In this document: positions 5,958 through 13,369 of the stretch, piece by piece
Layout of the letters: every line of letters starts with the position of its first letter
Position numbering within the stretch: position 1 is the stretch's first letter
Source of the DNA: a virus
Direction: 5' to 3' (one strand)
DNA length: 61,462 nucleotides
IMG/VR virus record: IMGVR_UViG_3300034168_000141
Span: 1 to 61,462 of that record
Translations under genes and position numbers: made by a program
Notes under the pieces: model-generated
Database searches by the model: none
Seen by the model: the letters and a program-made list of their open reading frames with translations, nothing else
What the model was told of the DNA's origin: nothing

Positions 5958-7275
5958 AAATGAATGCGTACTTCGTGTAGTTCCTATTCAGCTCAAAGTA
6001 AGCTCTCATCATAATAGCATCTGCTATATCGGGAGATATCCCTCCGGTGCGCTGGCTGATTGTATCCTTAGAAGTAACTCGCAGCTTTCCTTCCTTATCA
6101 GGATCTACTCTTCTCACTAACTCCAGCTCTTTAATAATATCTTCCTGATATTTAATGGGGAAGGTAATCTCATTCTTATCTATGAGCTCACCTAATCTAA
6201 AGTAGCAGTCAGCTTTTAGATTCATGTACTGAGTGCCTCTTACTGCTTTGCTACCATTCATGAATTCTCTGCACCTAAGACTATCTACCAATCCACCGCC
6301 TACCCCATCAGCATCTGCAAGCACGTTGCTAAGTCTAATGCTGTGAGTGTTCATTAATCTTTGTATCTCTGCCTTTACTTCATCTTGTCTTTTTTGCTTA
6401 AGCACTACTATATCAATACAGCTTAATCCCTTCCATACACAAAGCACAGTTCTATCTTTACCCAAACGTGCTATATCCGCAGTGATGTATCCCTCTCCTA
6501 CATTCATTGGCTCTCTAAAGCAGCGCACTAATTCATCATACATATAAAGTCTATCTGAGCTGTTATCAAATTCCCAATCTCCCTCTAAGAGTCTCTTCCT
6601 GTCCGCTTCAGGTAATCGGCTAAGGCTTGTTACGTAGGAATCGGGTAAGTGTATATTATCACCAGGTAGCGCTTGAATAAATGCCCTGTGTTGGGGTAAA
6701 TTCTGATTCTTATAGGGTAAGTAGAATTGGTTATAGATCCATCCCTTTGAAGGATTGCAAGTGAGTAATATCTTAGGCTTAAGCCCAAACTCGTTTAGCT
6801 TGTACCTGATACGTGAGCTAACAATAGAATAAGCTTTCTCAGTTATCTCTGTAGCTTCGTCAATAAATGCATCTGTAATTTCAAGGCCACCTAAATCAGT
6901 CATCATCGGATCTGATGGATACAAAAACAAATCGGCTAAAATAATCTCTGAGCCATTGCTGAATTTAATGATATGGCTCTGCTGATTATAAATGAAATCT
7001 TCGCCTGCCTTTAAGCCTATTTCATGAGCCACCTGAAAGAAGGTAGCCATGGTAGTCTTTTTAAGCGTATCTAATTTAGCTCGGCCTATGAGAGATCGTG
7101 TACCTGGATACTTTAAGCGCCTAAGAATTTGCCACATGCAGCCAAGCATAGTCTTACCCCCTCCTGCTGCTCCTCCATAGAGAATAGTCTCAACGTCTGA
7201 ATCTACTGAAAGAAATTTAAGTGCCTCGCTTTGCCTTGTTAGTGGCTTAAAATTATAATCTATTTGTCTCTCCAT
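5956..7275 (-). CDS. terL: Terminase large subunit
   Basis: 439 residues. The ATPase has Walker A GGAAGGGKT (residues 34-42), an adenine-contact region around TRQSEA, and Walker B AFIDEAT near residue 137. The RNase H-like nuclease acidic residues lie in ITADIARLGKD, LADADGVGGG and SPDIADAIMM. It packages DNA into proheads and cuts it. The phage B copy (41693-43012) is full length and strongly similar, including the GRAKLDTLKKTT / GRSKLDTLKKTT stretch. The start overlaps the phosphoesterase gene by 16 bases. It sits at the end of the early operon, not next to the small subunit. Confidence 0.95.
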   Translation of the reverse strand: MERQIDYNFKPLTRQSEALKFLSVDSDVETILYGGAAGGGKTMLGCMWQILRRLKYPGTRSLIGRAKLDTLKKTTMATFFQVAHEIGLKAGEDFIYNQQSHIIKFSNGSEIILADLFLYPSDPMMTDLGGLEITDAFIDEATEITEKAYSIVSSRIRYKLNEFGLKPKILLTCNPSKGWIYNQFYLPYKNQNLPQHRAFIQALPGDNIHLPDSYVTSLSRLPEADRKRLLEGDWEFDNSSDRLYMYDELVRCFREPMNVGEGYITADIARLGKDRTVLCVWKGLSCIDIVVLKQKRQDEVKAEIQRLMNTHSIRLSNVLADADGVGGGLVDSLRCREFMNGSKAVRGTQYMNLKADCYFRLGELIDKNEITFPIKYQEDIIKELELVRRVDPDKEGKLRVTSKDTISQRTGGISPDIADAIMMRAYFELNRNYTKYAFI

Positions 7276-8138
7276 TGCACAAAATTAGGTACAATGAGGT
7301 GAGTATCAACAGGTTTCTTAATTCTTTCTAAATTTAATTCTAATAGATAAGCACCCAAAGGTTTAGGAGGTCTCATACGCTCTACGTGAAAGCCCATAAA
7401 GCCCTCATCATACTCTTCTTTATAACTTGCTGTTCTAATGTGATGCACATATCTCATGTTAATTCTATAGCCTGAGTTACTTGCATAGCATAACTCTTCT
7501 ACCATATCAGCATGATGGTAAAGTTCATGCACATGGCCGGTCCAAATGCAATCAGCTCCATCTATCATTACACCCATACGGTTATTCTGAATTACTCCCT
7601 TAGTAACTACTCCTCCTCCTCCTGATCCATGATAATACTTTGTCTTAAATACAAAAGTGCTCGTCTTAGTAGCTTGCACTCTATGTATCCACCAACCGCC
7701 ATAACCACCTACTAATACATTAGAGTTAGCTTCTCGGTTTAATCCACTTACAAATCTCTCTATTAAATCAGTTTCACAGTTCTTTATAATTGCAGTCTCA
7801 TGGTTACCATATCCCACAAATATCATCAAATGAGCATAAGGCTTAAACCAATCTATCGCAGTATTAACTAAAGCATCTAAGTAATTAGCTACGTTATGCT
7901 CCGGTAGAATATCCTGCTTACTTCTACGTGGATCATACTTGCCCTGCATGCAGCAGAACAAATCACCATTAACAGCAAAAGAAATATTTTCTTCTAAGCA
8001 CTTATCTAAATGCGCTTTAAGTAGCTTTCTATCGCAATGGGGATTATCCCAGTGCAGATCACTCATCATTAAAAACTTATCACCGCTTTTGCAAGTAGTA
8101 ACTATGACATTTCTACCCTCTCGATATGATGTAATCAT
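7260..8138 (-). CDS. Calcineurin-like metallophosphoesterase, 292 aa
   Basis: All signature metal ligands are present: SDLHWDN (27-33), NGD (57-59), GNHE (111-114), an isolated His at YYHGSGGGG (168-175) and GHVH (201-204). The family hydrolyses phosphodiesters or phosphomonoesters, including nucleic-acid ends. The substrate here is unknown. It is cotranscribed just upstream of the large terminase. Phage B encodes a different phosphoesterase (44403-45404) in its lysis region, so the two are probably not positional orthologues. Confidence 0.85.
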   Translation of the reverse strand: MITSYREGRNVIVTTCKSGDKFLMMSDLHWDNPHCDRKLLKAHLDKCLEENISFAVNGDLFCCMQGKYDPRRSKQDILPEHNVANYLDALVNTAIDWFKPYAHLMIFVGYGNHETAIIKNCETDLIERFVSGLNREANSNVLVGGYGGWWIHRVQATKTSTFVFKTKYYHGSGGGGVVTKGVIQNNRMGVMIDGADCIWTGHVHELYHHADMVEELCYASNSGYRINMRYVHHIRTASYKEEYDEGFMGFHVERMRPPKPLGAYLLELNLERIKKPVDTHLIVPNFVQWRDK

Positions 8139-8469
8139 TTGTAATTATATTAGATTTAAGCTCCTGAAAATGTTTCTTGAATTCGTTATAAGGCACATCT
8201 ATTACTACTGCATTATCTATGCCTTGCATAAGCGCTAAGGTGCGTTCTCCTACGTAGTACGTGCCATCTTTCCTAAACTCTACCTCAGCTTGAATACCCA
8301 CACATTTGCGAGCATCAAACATAAAGGGGATATCCTCAGCATAAGTAGCCTCTAAGCCTATGTCATCGCTGTAATTCCATTGAATTATCGTGCAGCTGCA
8401 TAGCTCAGGCAATAGTTTAGCGTTTAAATCTATTGGCTCCTTCTTTCTTTTAAATAGATTCATAGACAA
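8113..8469 (-). CDS. Hypothetical protein, 118 aa
   Basis: Not recognised. The N-terminus is basic (FKRKKEP), followed by mixed alpha/beta-like sequence with no membrane segment. The start, MSMNLFKR, could be the first or third codon. It overlaps the phosphoesterase start by 26 bases and begins a few bases after a strong terminator, so it depends on read-through or an unseen promoter. No counterpart in phage B. Confidence 0.6.
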   Translation of the reverse strand: MSMNLFKRKKEPIDLNAKLLPELCSCTIIQWNYSDDIGLEATYAEDIPFMFDARKCVGIQAEVEFRKDGTYYVGERTLALMQGIDNAVVIDVPYNEFKKHFQELKSNIITNDYIISRG

Positions 8470-8477
8470 AGGTTAAC

Positions 8478-8505
8478 AAAAAAGCCGAGCAATGAGCTCA
8501 GCTTT
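8478..8505 (-). terminator. Intrinsic terminator after HTH gene
   Basis: On the minus strand a 10-bp stem (AAAGCTGAGC with GCTCGGCTTT, one G-U pair) and 5-base loop precede TTTTTTG. It lies 47 bases after the end of the small HTH gene. It could divide the early operon into a replication part and a terminase part with reduced read-through. Confidence 0.8.
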
Positions 8506-8552
8506 TCAAATTAGTTACTAACATCTATTTGTTAGTGGAAGAAATTAGATAA

Positions 8553-8747
8553 TTATATTTTTTCCTCCCGAATCTCTATCTTAAATAGTTCTTTAAGTAT
8601 TTCTATCTCCGCATCTTTCCAGTTGCTAATTCCCTGCTCTCTCAGGCAATAGTTACTTTGCTCTATGCCTAACTTATAAGCTAGGTAGTCTTGCTTGTAT
8701 CCATAGAATAACCTATAGCATTTAATTGATTTGTGAAATGGTATCAT
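8553..8747 (-). CDS. Small HTH protein (Cro/XRE-like), 64 aa
   Basis: The sequence KSIKCYRLFYGYKQDYLAYK followed by LGIEQSNYCLRE and an acidic end looks like a compact XRE-type HTH in which the recognition helix is SNYCLREQG. It is the last gene before the terminator and overlaps the 247-residue replication gene by 4 bases. Probably a DNA-binding regulator. No C1/Cro pair or integrase is seen, so lysogeny control is not implied. Confidence 0.6.
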   Translation of the reverse strand: MIPFHKSIKCYRLFYGYKQDYLAYKLGIEQSNYCLREQGISNWKDAEIEILKELFKIEIREEKI

Positions 8748-9487
8748 GATTGTTTGATTATTTTTTTAATAATGTCTATGTAAATTAATCTGCTCAGCTC
8801 TATCTTTTGGTAGCCATCAAACTCTTCTTGGGCAGATGGGCCTAACACTACTCGGTTAGATGCTTTAAATTTAGCCTCTGTTTTCTGCTTAGCCAAGTCA
8901 TCAAAGCGTGCCCATACCTCTGCATCCCATTCCGATTTCTTATAGATGCCCTGCCTAAATAAGCGCTGACAGTTGTAAGGTGCAGATATTTCTACCCAGG
9001 TCTCCTTACCATCTTGCCATCTTTCTACATCAGCGTGCAGCGCAGTTAATGGATCAGTAGGTTCAGCTCTTATAATCTCAGGCTCTGGTAATATCAGCGC
9101 CTTGTTAAGCTCTCGCCATACTTTGCTCTTATACTCTTCATAGCGCTTAAATACATCACTCATAAAAGCTACGCTAAATAGATTAAATGCATCTATTCTG
9201 TCAAAGTCTTTACCTATTGCATTGTATAAGAAAGCATTTTGCCAATCTTTTATAGAGAGCTGCATGTAAGTAGTCAATACTACTTGCTTAAGCAGGCTAA
9301 CTTCGATGTCTGAAGGCAGAGATTTAATGCCATTAACTACAGCTGCTTGTGCTATGAGCTCTCTAAACTCTTGCTCATTCAAACATATAAGCTTATCTGA
9401 GCTCATGCAGGCCACGATGTTCTTCTCTTCAGCGCTTAGTAAACGACTGAAGCTCGGATGTACTAATACGGCCAATTCTTTGCTCAT
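8744..9487 (-). CDS. Putative replication protein, 247 aa
   Basis: Weakly similar in layout to the phage B protein at 40823-41578: both have an all-helical first half (WQNAFLYNAIGKDFDRIDAFNLFSVAFMSDVFKRYEEY against FNLAFELNAANELDKKCEHYGALSVSFIGDVLTAYK) and a charged second half. It follows the WKVG-motif protein in both phages, in a replication cluster. No Walker motif is present, so it is not a helicase. A helicase-loader or adaptor role is only a guess. Confidence 0.65.
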   Translation of the reverse strand: MSKELAVLVHPSFSRLLSAEEKNIVACMSSDKLICLNEQEFRELIAQAAVVNGIKSLPSDIEVSLLKQVVLTTYMQLSIKDWQNAFLYNAIGKDFDRIDAFNLFSVAFMSDVFKRYEEYKSKVWRELNKALILPEPEIIRAEPTDPLTALHADVERWQDGKETWVEISAPYNCQRLFRQGIYKKSEWDAEVWARFDDLAKQKTEAKFKASNRVVLGPSAQEEFDGYQKIELSRLIYIDIIKKIIKQS

Positions 9488-9752
9488 CTTGTTCTGTTTT
9501 ATTTTGGTTTATATCTCTTGCTCTCCACTGATCAGCAGCAGCCTTCCAGCTCTTCATGGAATTCTTGCCTACCTTCCATCCATTGCTCTCATAAAAGCAA
9601 TAGAATCTTTTAGATAGAACTATATCATCTGTGTAGGCTATGATGTCTGAGAGTGATGGAGGTGTAAATTTGATAGAAGGTAAACGCTTTGTTTCAAGCG
9701 CTTTAACCCTCTCCTCTAGCGCTTCGATGCGCTTTAATAAGATAGTCATCAT
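9429..9752 (-). CDS. Replication-associated protein with GWKVGKN motif, ~107 aa
   Basis: The start at 9752 (MMTILLKRIEALEERV) is chosen because the phage B homologue begins MMLILQLKKRIEILE. The N-terminal ~30 residues are a coiled coil. The C-terminal module reads FYCFYESNGWKVGKNSMKSWKAAADQW, matching FHAHYEANGWKVGRNQMKDW in phage B. This module is common at the C-terminus of Bacteroidota phage replication proteins and probably binds DNA or a partner. It overlaps the next gene by 59 bases. Confidence 0.7.
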   Translation of the reverse strand: MMTILLKRIEALEERVKALETKRLPSIKFTPPSLSDIIAYTDDIVLSKRFYCFYESNGWKVGKNSMKSWKAAADQWRARDINQNKTEQDEQRIGRISTSELQSFTKR

Positions 9753-9763
9753 TTGGTTTAGTA

Positions 9764-10168
9764 TTATTGATTCGCCAAATATAACAGAAATCTCTTCCAC
9801 CAAGGCAATGCTACTGCTTTTTTCTCTTTAAGCTCAGAGATATACTTAAAGCCTTTAGGCTTAGTCCATTCGTATTCGGTAATATTATTCTCTGCTTTTG
9901 TTTGCTGAATCTGCTCATAGTATCTATTCTTAGCCTCAATAAATTGATTGAACTTATCTTGTCTTAAATGCTTTGCAGCTTCCCAATCACGTGAGCCCAC
10001 CTTTTTAATAATGCCTACTTCTCGCATAAGTTGCAGGTATTGCTTTCCCATTCGCTCATGCTTGAGTGCTGCGCTTGGTGTCATTCCAGCATTGACTAAA
10101 ACACACACGCTTTTTACTCGCTCTATAGTTACCTTACCGGTATCATAACTAATGCTTAATTGTTTCAT
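9764..10168 (-). CDS. Conserved early protein, 134 aa
   Basis: Counterpart of phage B 39104-39523: both read IERVKSVCVLVNAGMTPSAALKH / IARVREFCKLVNEGIKPHHAL, then FNQFIEAKNRYYEQ / YELFVKAKNEYNKM, and end in a basic amphipathic segment (WWKRFLLYLANQ / IQRVVKSLFKL). The first part suggests an HTH. Likely DNA-binding replication accessory. Gene order differs slightly from phage B, where it precedes the DnaA-like gene. Function not recognised. Confidence 0.7.
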   Translation of the reverse strand: MKQLSISYDTGKVTIERVKSVCVLVNAGMTPSAALKHERMGKQYLQLMREVGIIKKVGSRDWEAAKHLRQDKFNQFIEAKNRYYEQIQQTKAENNITEYEWTKPKGFKYISELKEKKAVALPWWKRFLLYLANQ

Positions 10169-10188
10169 TTGGTTTAGTGATTTATTAA

Positions 10189-10677
10189 TTATTTACTTAA
10201 TCTGTTAAATGCTCGGTTTAAATCTTGGCTATCTATGTGATTTAGAATCTGCTCCACATGACCTCTATACATTCGATCTGTTTGGATTAAAGCCTCCACA
10301 TGCTTAACAGCGTGCAGCACTGTAGCGTGATGCCTATTAAATACCTTGCCTACATCATAGAAGCTCATGCTGGTACCCTTGCGAATAATCCACATAGCAG
10401 TTTGCCTGATATCGTTTAGTTCTCGCTTTCTACATTTGCCCTTCATCTCACTCCAATCCACCTGAGTAAGATTGCAAATCACTTTCATCATATCATTAGT
10501 GAGTTTCTCGTTAATAGATTCTACCTCTCCATTAATTGACTGCCAATTAAGCTCCGGTATCTCACTTTCATTCACAGCTCTGATTAAGTTATCTATGCGC
10601 TTGCGTGCAAAGTGCTGATGATCTGATGGTATAAGCAGAATTAAATCTGCTATCTTTTTTTCTACTGCGTTACTCAT
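10189..10677 (-). CDS. DnaA domain IV-like replication initiator, 162 aa
   Basis: The C-terminal half matches DnaA domain IV: DIRQTAMWIIRKGTSMSFYD, VGKVFNRHHATVLHAVKHVE, equivalent to the DnaA signature G-RDHSTVLHA. There is no AAA+ ATPase domain, so this is an origin-binding module alone, perhaps loading host replication proteins. The phage B homologue is at 39752-40285 (GKDHATVMHGVKQV). DnaA-box-like sites occur at 5811-5849. Starts by 4-base overlap with the preceding gene. Confidence 0.8.
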   Translation of the reverse strand: MSNAVEKKIADLILLIPSDHQHFARKRIDNLIRAVNESEIPELNWQSINGEVESINEKLTNDMMKVICNLTQVDWSEMKGKCRKRELNDIRQTAMWIIRKGTSMSFYDVGKVFNRHHATVLHAVKHVEALIQTDRMYRGHVEQILNHIDSQDLNRAFNRLSK

Positions 10678-10892
10678 TTGCTATCCTTCATTAATTCGAT
10701 TATGTATGGTATCTCTTCCTCAGTTACATTAGCGAGCTTACCTATGTGTGATACCTTCATAGTAAACGGTTGCTTAATGAACTTTTGAGCTGTGGGGTAA
10801 CTTACCTCCAGCACCTCCGCAAAGTGTGCAACAGTCATAAAATGACTGCGCACCCATGCGTGAAACGGTGTAAGCTTAGAATGGCATTTCAT
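10674..10892 (-). CDS. Small HTH protein, 72 aa
   Basis: The start at 10892 aligns with phage B 39520-39759: MKCHSKLTPFHAWVRSHF against MNKQIYKTPFGRLVKINF. The middle, FAEVLEVSYPTAQKFIKQP, looks like a Cro-type HTH with PTAQKFI as recognition helix (DPTARLYVTHP in B). It overlaps the SSB-like gene and the DnaA-like gene. Likely a small DNA-binding regulator of replication or transcription. Confidence 0.7.
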   Translation of the reverse strand: MKCHSKLTPFHAWVRSHFMTVAHFAEVLEVSYPTAQKFIKQPFTMKVSHIGKLANVTEEEIPYIIELMKDSK

Positions 10893-11499
10893 CGTTGCTA
10901 ATTTCATTGGTTAAATCTAATTTAGTTTCTATAATAGACTCGCCTTTAAGCCATGCTAAGAATATCTCAGCAGTATCTAATACATCACCTGGCTTACTTC
11001 CCTTTTGCTCTTTGCAGAATAGCACAGCATTGTTTAGAGCTACTGATTTGCTTATAGAATTCTGCACATCAGGTGATTCTTTGCGGTAATTAACAGCGCT
11101 ATTTACCGCACCACCTTGAGCAGAAGATGGACCACTGTACTGCATTGGATTCTGCATCTTAAAGTTAGTAGTCTTTTTACCTGTAGGACCTGTACGCTCT
11201 TCAGCAGTGTAATGCAAGGTAGCACCTACTGCTATCTTAGGGCTGTTCATATCCTTAACTCCTATTTGACCTACCTCTCCATTTTCGAGAAGTAAATCAA
11301 AGTAATGGATAGCTCCTGAAGGTCCATCCCACGTTCTAACAAATTTCTGTGATTTAACTGTTGACTGATTCATAACTGTTTGTTTTATTTTGTTTTTATT
11401 TATGTATTTATCTAACTTACTTGCTAACTTTTCTTCCTGCTCATCCCAATCTATTGATGGCTTCAGCTTATCCCAATTAGGTTCTCTTGTGTAACTCAT
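10876..11499 (-). CDS. SSB-like DNA-binding protein
   Basis: About 207 residues from the ATG at 11499. An internal ATG at 11373, after a typical A-rich leader, would give a 165-residue form starting MNQSTVKSQKF. The core (WDGPSGAIHYFDLLLENG, IAVGATLHYTAEERTG) looks like a small OB-fold. The C-terminus NEISNDEMPF copies the acidic tip of bacterial SSB (DDDIPF), which recruits replication partners. The phage B protein in this slot has an unrelated core but the same tip. Function inferred from tip, position and composition. Confidence 0.6.
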   Translation of the reverse strand: MSYTREPNWDKLKPSIDWDEQEEKLASKLDKYINKNKIKQTVMNQSTVKSQKFVRTWDGPSGAIHYFDLLLENGEVGQIGVKDMNSPKIAVGATLHYTAEERTGPTGKKTTNFKMQNPMQYSGPSSAQGGAVNSAVNYRKESPDVQNSISKSVALNNAVLFCKEQKGSKPGDVLDTAEIFLAWLKGESIIETKLDLTNEISNDEMPF

Positions 11500-11632
11500 C
11501 AGGATTGTTTTGAAAGTATGAGCGCCAGCTCTCATAAACTACTTTCTGAGCCATTTCGTTGAACTCTAACTCCTCTCCCGGTAGTGAGCTCTGCACGCAG
11601 ATAAATCTGCTTTGGTAGCGATCAGATAACAT
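11477..11632 (-). CDS. Small hypothetical early protein, 51 aa
   Basis: Reading MLSDRYQSRFICVQSSLPGE, an acidic middle and ESWRSYFQNNPDELHKRT. The start at 11632 is chosen because upstream codons in the same frame lie within the previous gene and look non-coding. It overlaps both neighbours (11 and 23 bases). Not recognised; no phage B counterpart. Confidence 0.5.
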   Translation of the reverse strand: MLSDRYQSRFICVQSSLPGEELEFNEMAQKVVYESWRSYFQNNPDELHKRT

Positions 11633-11852
11633 AGCGATCAGACATAAAGTAGTCATGCACATTATTTTCATCTTCGCTCTCAAATTGGTAGAGGAAGGTC
11701 CCATCATCAGGGAATACCTCACCATGCTTTTTAGCTGTTGAGAAATCAGTTAGTGAATAGGAGTGAGCTGATGTATACAGCCTCCATTTGCATCCTTCGG
11801 CATCCCACCGAGATACGATAACCTTACCGGTTATGTTGTTTGGTTTATTCAT
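11622..11852 (-). CDS. Small hypothetical early protein, 76 aa
   Basis: Contains a beta-rich segment ITGKVIVSRWDAEGCKWRLYTS and an acidic C-terminal half (EVFPDDGTFLYQFESEDENN). Not recognised and no counterpart in phage B. It belongs to the cluster of short genes at the front of the early operon, typical of host take-over genes. Confidence 0.55.
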   Translation of the reverse strand: MNKPNNITGKVIVSRWDAEGCKWRLYTSAHSYSLTDFSTAKKHGEVFPDDGTFLYQFESEDENNVHDYFMSDRYVI

Positions 11853-11877
11853 GATTATTAATTAAGTTGCTAATATA

Positions 11878-12114
11878 CTAAATTCTTTTTATACTGATAA
11901 CTACCTCGTCATTTTCCCACTCATACAATGCGCCTTCGTTATACTCTTCTATCCATACTGGAGTATAATCAAATTTGTAAATCTTCATGAGTAGTGGTAG
12001 CATCTGCTGCGCTACTTCCCATGTATCTGCTATGAATAAGTTAGCAGTGCCTAAGCGCTCAGCTATTGAGATTGCTACCTCGTCTAATGGTGTAACTACT
12101 ACGTGGTACTTCAT
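11878..12114 (-). CDS. Small hypothetical early protein, 78 aa
   Basis: Reading MKYHVVVTPLDEVAISIAER and an acidic C-terminal part (EEYNEGALYEWENDEVV). Starts by 4-base overlap with the 60-residue gene upstream. Not recognised. The equivalent position in phage B holds an unrelated 75-residue acidic protein, so this slot varies between the two phages. Confidence 0.55.
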   Translation of the reverse strand: MKYHVVVTPLDEVAISIAERLGTANLFIADTWEVAQQMLPLLMKIYKFDYTPVWIEEYNEGALYEWENDEVVISIKRI

Positions 12115-12293
12115 AGCTCTACCTCCTTACTTAATAGGATAGTCTTAGTAGGTATCCAGGTAATAGCTTCCTCATACTCAGCCTTAGCCTCTTCAAAGGT
12201 TGCAAATGATTTCTGATAGCTGCCATCAATTTTAAGATAGTAGCGTGTGCCATCATACTTGGCTTGCTCTTCAATTTCAAATAGTTTAGTCAT
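12111..12293 (-). CDS. Conserved early protein, 60 aa
   Basis: Homologous to phage B 37108-37278: YYLKIDGSYQKSFATFEEAKAEYEEAI and the end ILLSKE align with YYKIVVNGEFHMSYNDYDEAVRAYDKI and VILSKE. A short beta-hairpin then helix pattern. It is the second gene after the early promoter in both phages. Function unknown. Conservation shows it is real. Confidence 0.75.
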   Translation of the reverse strand: MTKLFEIEEQAKYDGTRYYLKIDGSYQKSFATFEEAKAEYEEAITWIPTKTILLSKEVEL

Positions 12294-12295
12294 GA

Positions 12296-12412
12296 TTATT
12301 TATAATTTATATTGGTTTCTATTTTTTCTAACTCTGCTGTCTGAGCATCGAATGTGCCAGCAATTAACATTCCTGCGAAGAGGACTAAGATGATGAGTAG
12401 TGCTTTTTTCAT
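12296..12412 (-). CDS. Small single-pass membrane protein, 38 aa
   Basis: Starts MKKALLIILVLFAGMLIAGT, then FDAQTAELEK. Phage B has the same gene (36998-37111, MKKQLLYIALLFGAMLIAGT, IDEQTRILEQ). The hydrophobic stretch is either a membrane anchor or an uncleaved signal. First gene behind the early promoter in A, second in B. Function unknown; an early inner-membrane factor such as superinfection exclusion is possible. Confidence 0.75.
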   Translation of the reverse strand: MKKALLIILVLFAGMLIAGTFDAQTAELEKIETNINYK

Positions 12413-12434
12413 TTGCTTATTGATTTAATTTTAG

Positions 12435-12466
12435 CAAATGTACTACAATATTTTAGATATGCAAAA
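12435..12466 (-). promoter_or_regulatory. Early promoter (Bacteroidota type), phage A
   Basis: Minus-strand TTTTG (12466-12462), 19-base spacer, TACATTTG (12442-12435): a close match to the -33/-7 consensus. The first early gene starts 22 bases beyond. A hairpin and a perfect dyad lie just upstream. Confidence 0.75.
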
Positions 12467-12470
12467 GAAA

Positions 12471-12490
12471 CCTTACTAATTTTAGTAAAG
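12471..12490 (-). terminator. Terminator of the late operon, phage A
   Basis: Minus-strand stem CTTTACTA / TAGTAAGG with a 4-base loop followed by TTTCTTTTG, which also supplies the -33 box of the early promoter. It follows the last late gene (spanin) by 22 bases. The stem is AT-rich, so termination may be partial. Confidence 0.5.
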
Positions 12491-12494
12491 TTAT

Positions 12495-12510
12495 TAACAA
12501 AGATTTGTTA
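12495..12510. repeat. Perfect dyad upstream of early promoter
   Basis: TAACAAA-GA-TTTGTTA, a 7-base inverted repeat with a 2-base centre, lies 29 bases upstream of the early -33 box, between the last late gene and the terminator stem. It is a candidate protein-binding site for an early regulator, or a weak RNA hairpin. Confidence 0.4.
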
Positions 12511-12512
12511 GC

Positions 12513-12911
12513 TTAGAAAAATACAGTGAAGATAATACCCCCTATAAATGAGATGGGAATACCTATAAGCGCTGTATTGCGCCATGATTCTTTACGTGCA
12601 GATTCTTTATCTCGCTCTTGCTGTGCTGCGCTTAGATTAATTGCCATGCGCTCGTTTAGTACACTGTATTCATCTATAGATTTAGCCTGATCACTAATGA
12701 CATAAGATGCAATACTATCACTTTTAGTCAATAAGACTACCTGAGATTTGAGATAATCACGCTCTATCTTTAATTTAAGTAATGATCTTACTTGCTCAGT
12801 CGTTAGTGTTACCAGGGTATCTTTCCCCGGCAAGGCTTGAGAGTAGATTGTGCATGGCTCTGCGCAGGCCATTCCTATCAAGAGAATCAATAGCGCTAAT
12901 GTTTGCTTCAT
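12513..12911 (-). CDS. Putative spanin (unimolecular type), 132 aa
   Basis: N-terminal secretion signal (LALLILLIGMACAEPC; Cys17 could be a lipid-attachment Cys), a long helical coiled-coil middle (ERDYLKSQVVLLTK, LNERMAINLSAAQQERDKE) and a C-terminal transmembrane segment (TALIGIPISFIGGIIFTVFF). Signal plus C-terminal anchor is the layout of u-spanins, which fuse inner and outer membranes in the last step of lysis. It overlaps the next spanin-like gene by 116 bases in another frame, like Rz/Rz1 pairs. Phage B has a similar protein at 43831. Confidence 0.6.
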   Translation of the reverse strand: MKQTLALLILLIGMACAEPCTIYSQALPGKDTLVTLTTEQVRSLLKLKIERDYLKSQVVLLTKSDSIASYVISDQAKSIDEYSVLNERMAINLSAAQQERDKESARKESWRNTALIGIPISFIGGIIFTVFF

Positions 12912-13152
12912 ATCTTTCTTTGTTACGTTCTAATTGCACATTCAGTTGTTCAATTTCAAGCATGCGCTGCACGTTAGTAGCTTCTAATGAATCAATAACA
13001 TGAGTAGCTCTGTCTGCTCTGCGCTCATAACCTTCAATAGCTTTCTTGCTATCCTTTAAAGCTATGTATAATAGCTGAATAGTAATGCAGATGGATAGTG
13101 CTACTACCATAACTGCAGCTGCTTTAATTTGAGTCTTGGCCTGTTGAGTCAT
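12796..13152 (-). CDS. Putative inner-membrane spanin-like protein, 118 aa
   Basis: The start at 13152 (MTQQAKTQIKAAAVMVV) removes codons overlapping the holin gene. One N-terminal membrane segment (residues ~10-30) is followed by a continuous coiled coil (SLEATNVQRMLEIEQLNVQLERNK), the pattern of i-spanins. The overlapping downstream gene encodes a secreted coiled-coil protein, so the two may act as a pair. Located in the lysis cassette after the holin-like gene. Confidence 0.55.
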   Translation of the reverse strand: MTQQAKTQIKAAAVMVVALSICITIQLLYIALKDSKKAIEGYERRADRATHVIDSLEATNVQRMLEIEQLNVQLERNKERYEANISAIDSLDRNGLRRAMHNLLSSLAGERYPGNTND

Positions 13153-13369
13153 TTGATTTCTTTTTACCAAAGATAGATTCTATAACTGTTAATCCCAAGC
13201 CTCCTCCTGCTAAAATTAGCAAGCCGTCAAACATATACTCAGGGCATTTATACTCTGTAAAGGTACCGATGTAAGATAAGTTGATGCATACAAGTAATGT
13301 TACTATAGACGCTACTCTTTTGGAGCTGGCATCTCCCTCATTACTAAATATGCTCCTTAACCATTTCAT
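13124..13369 (-). CDS. Holin-like membrane protein, 81 aa
   Basis: Two transmembrane segments (VASIVTLLVCINLSYIGTF and FDGLLILAGGGLGLTVIESIF) and a charged tail. Homologous to phage B 45367-45621 (SSKRIVAIFVTINLIAFTYVATFT, MFDTLALLTAGLFGGTVIERF). In both phages it lies in the lysis cassette. Size and topology fit a class II holin, but this family is not functionally proven. Confidence 0.65.
   Translation of the reverse strand: MKWLRSIFSNEGDASSKRVASIVTLLVCINLSYIGTFTEYKCPEYMFDGLLILAGGGLGLTVIESIFGKKKSNDSTGQDSN

Noticed and set aside
11535-11535. Upstream ATG at 11535 for the SSB-like gene of phage A
   Set aside because: It would overlap the preceding small gene by 59 bases and adds a non-conserved leader; 11499 or 11373 fit better.
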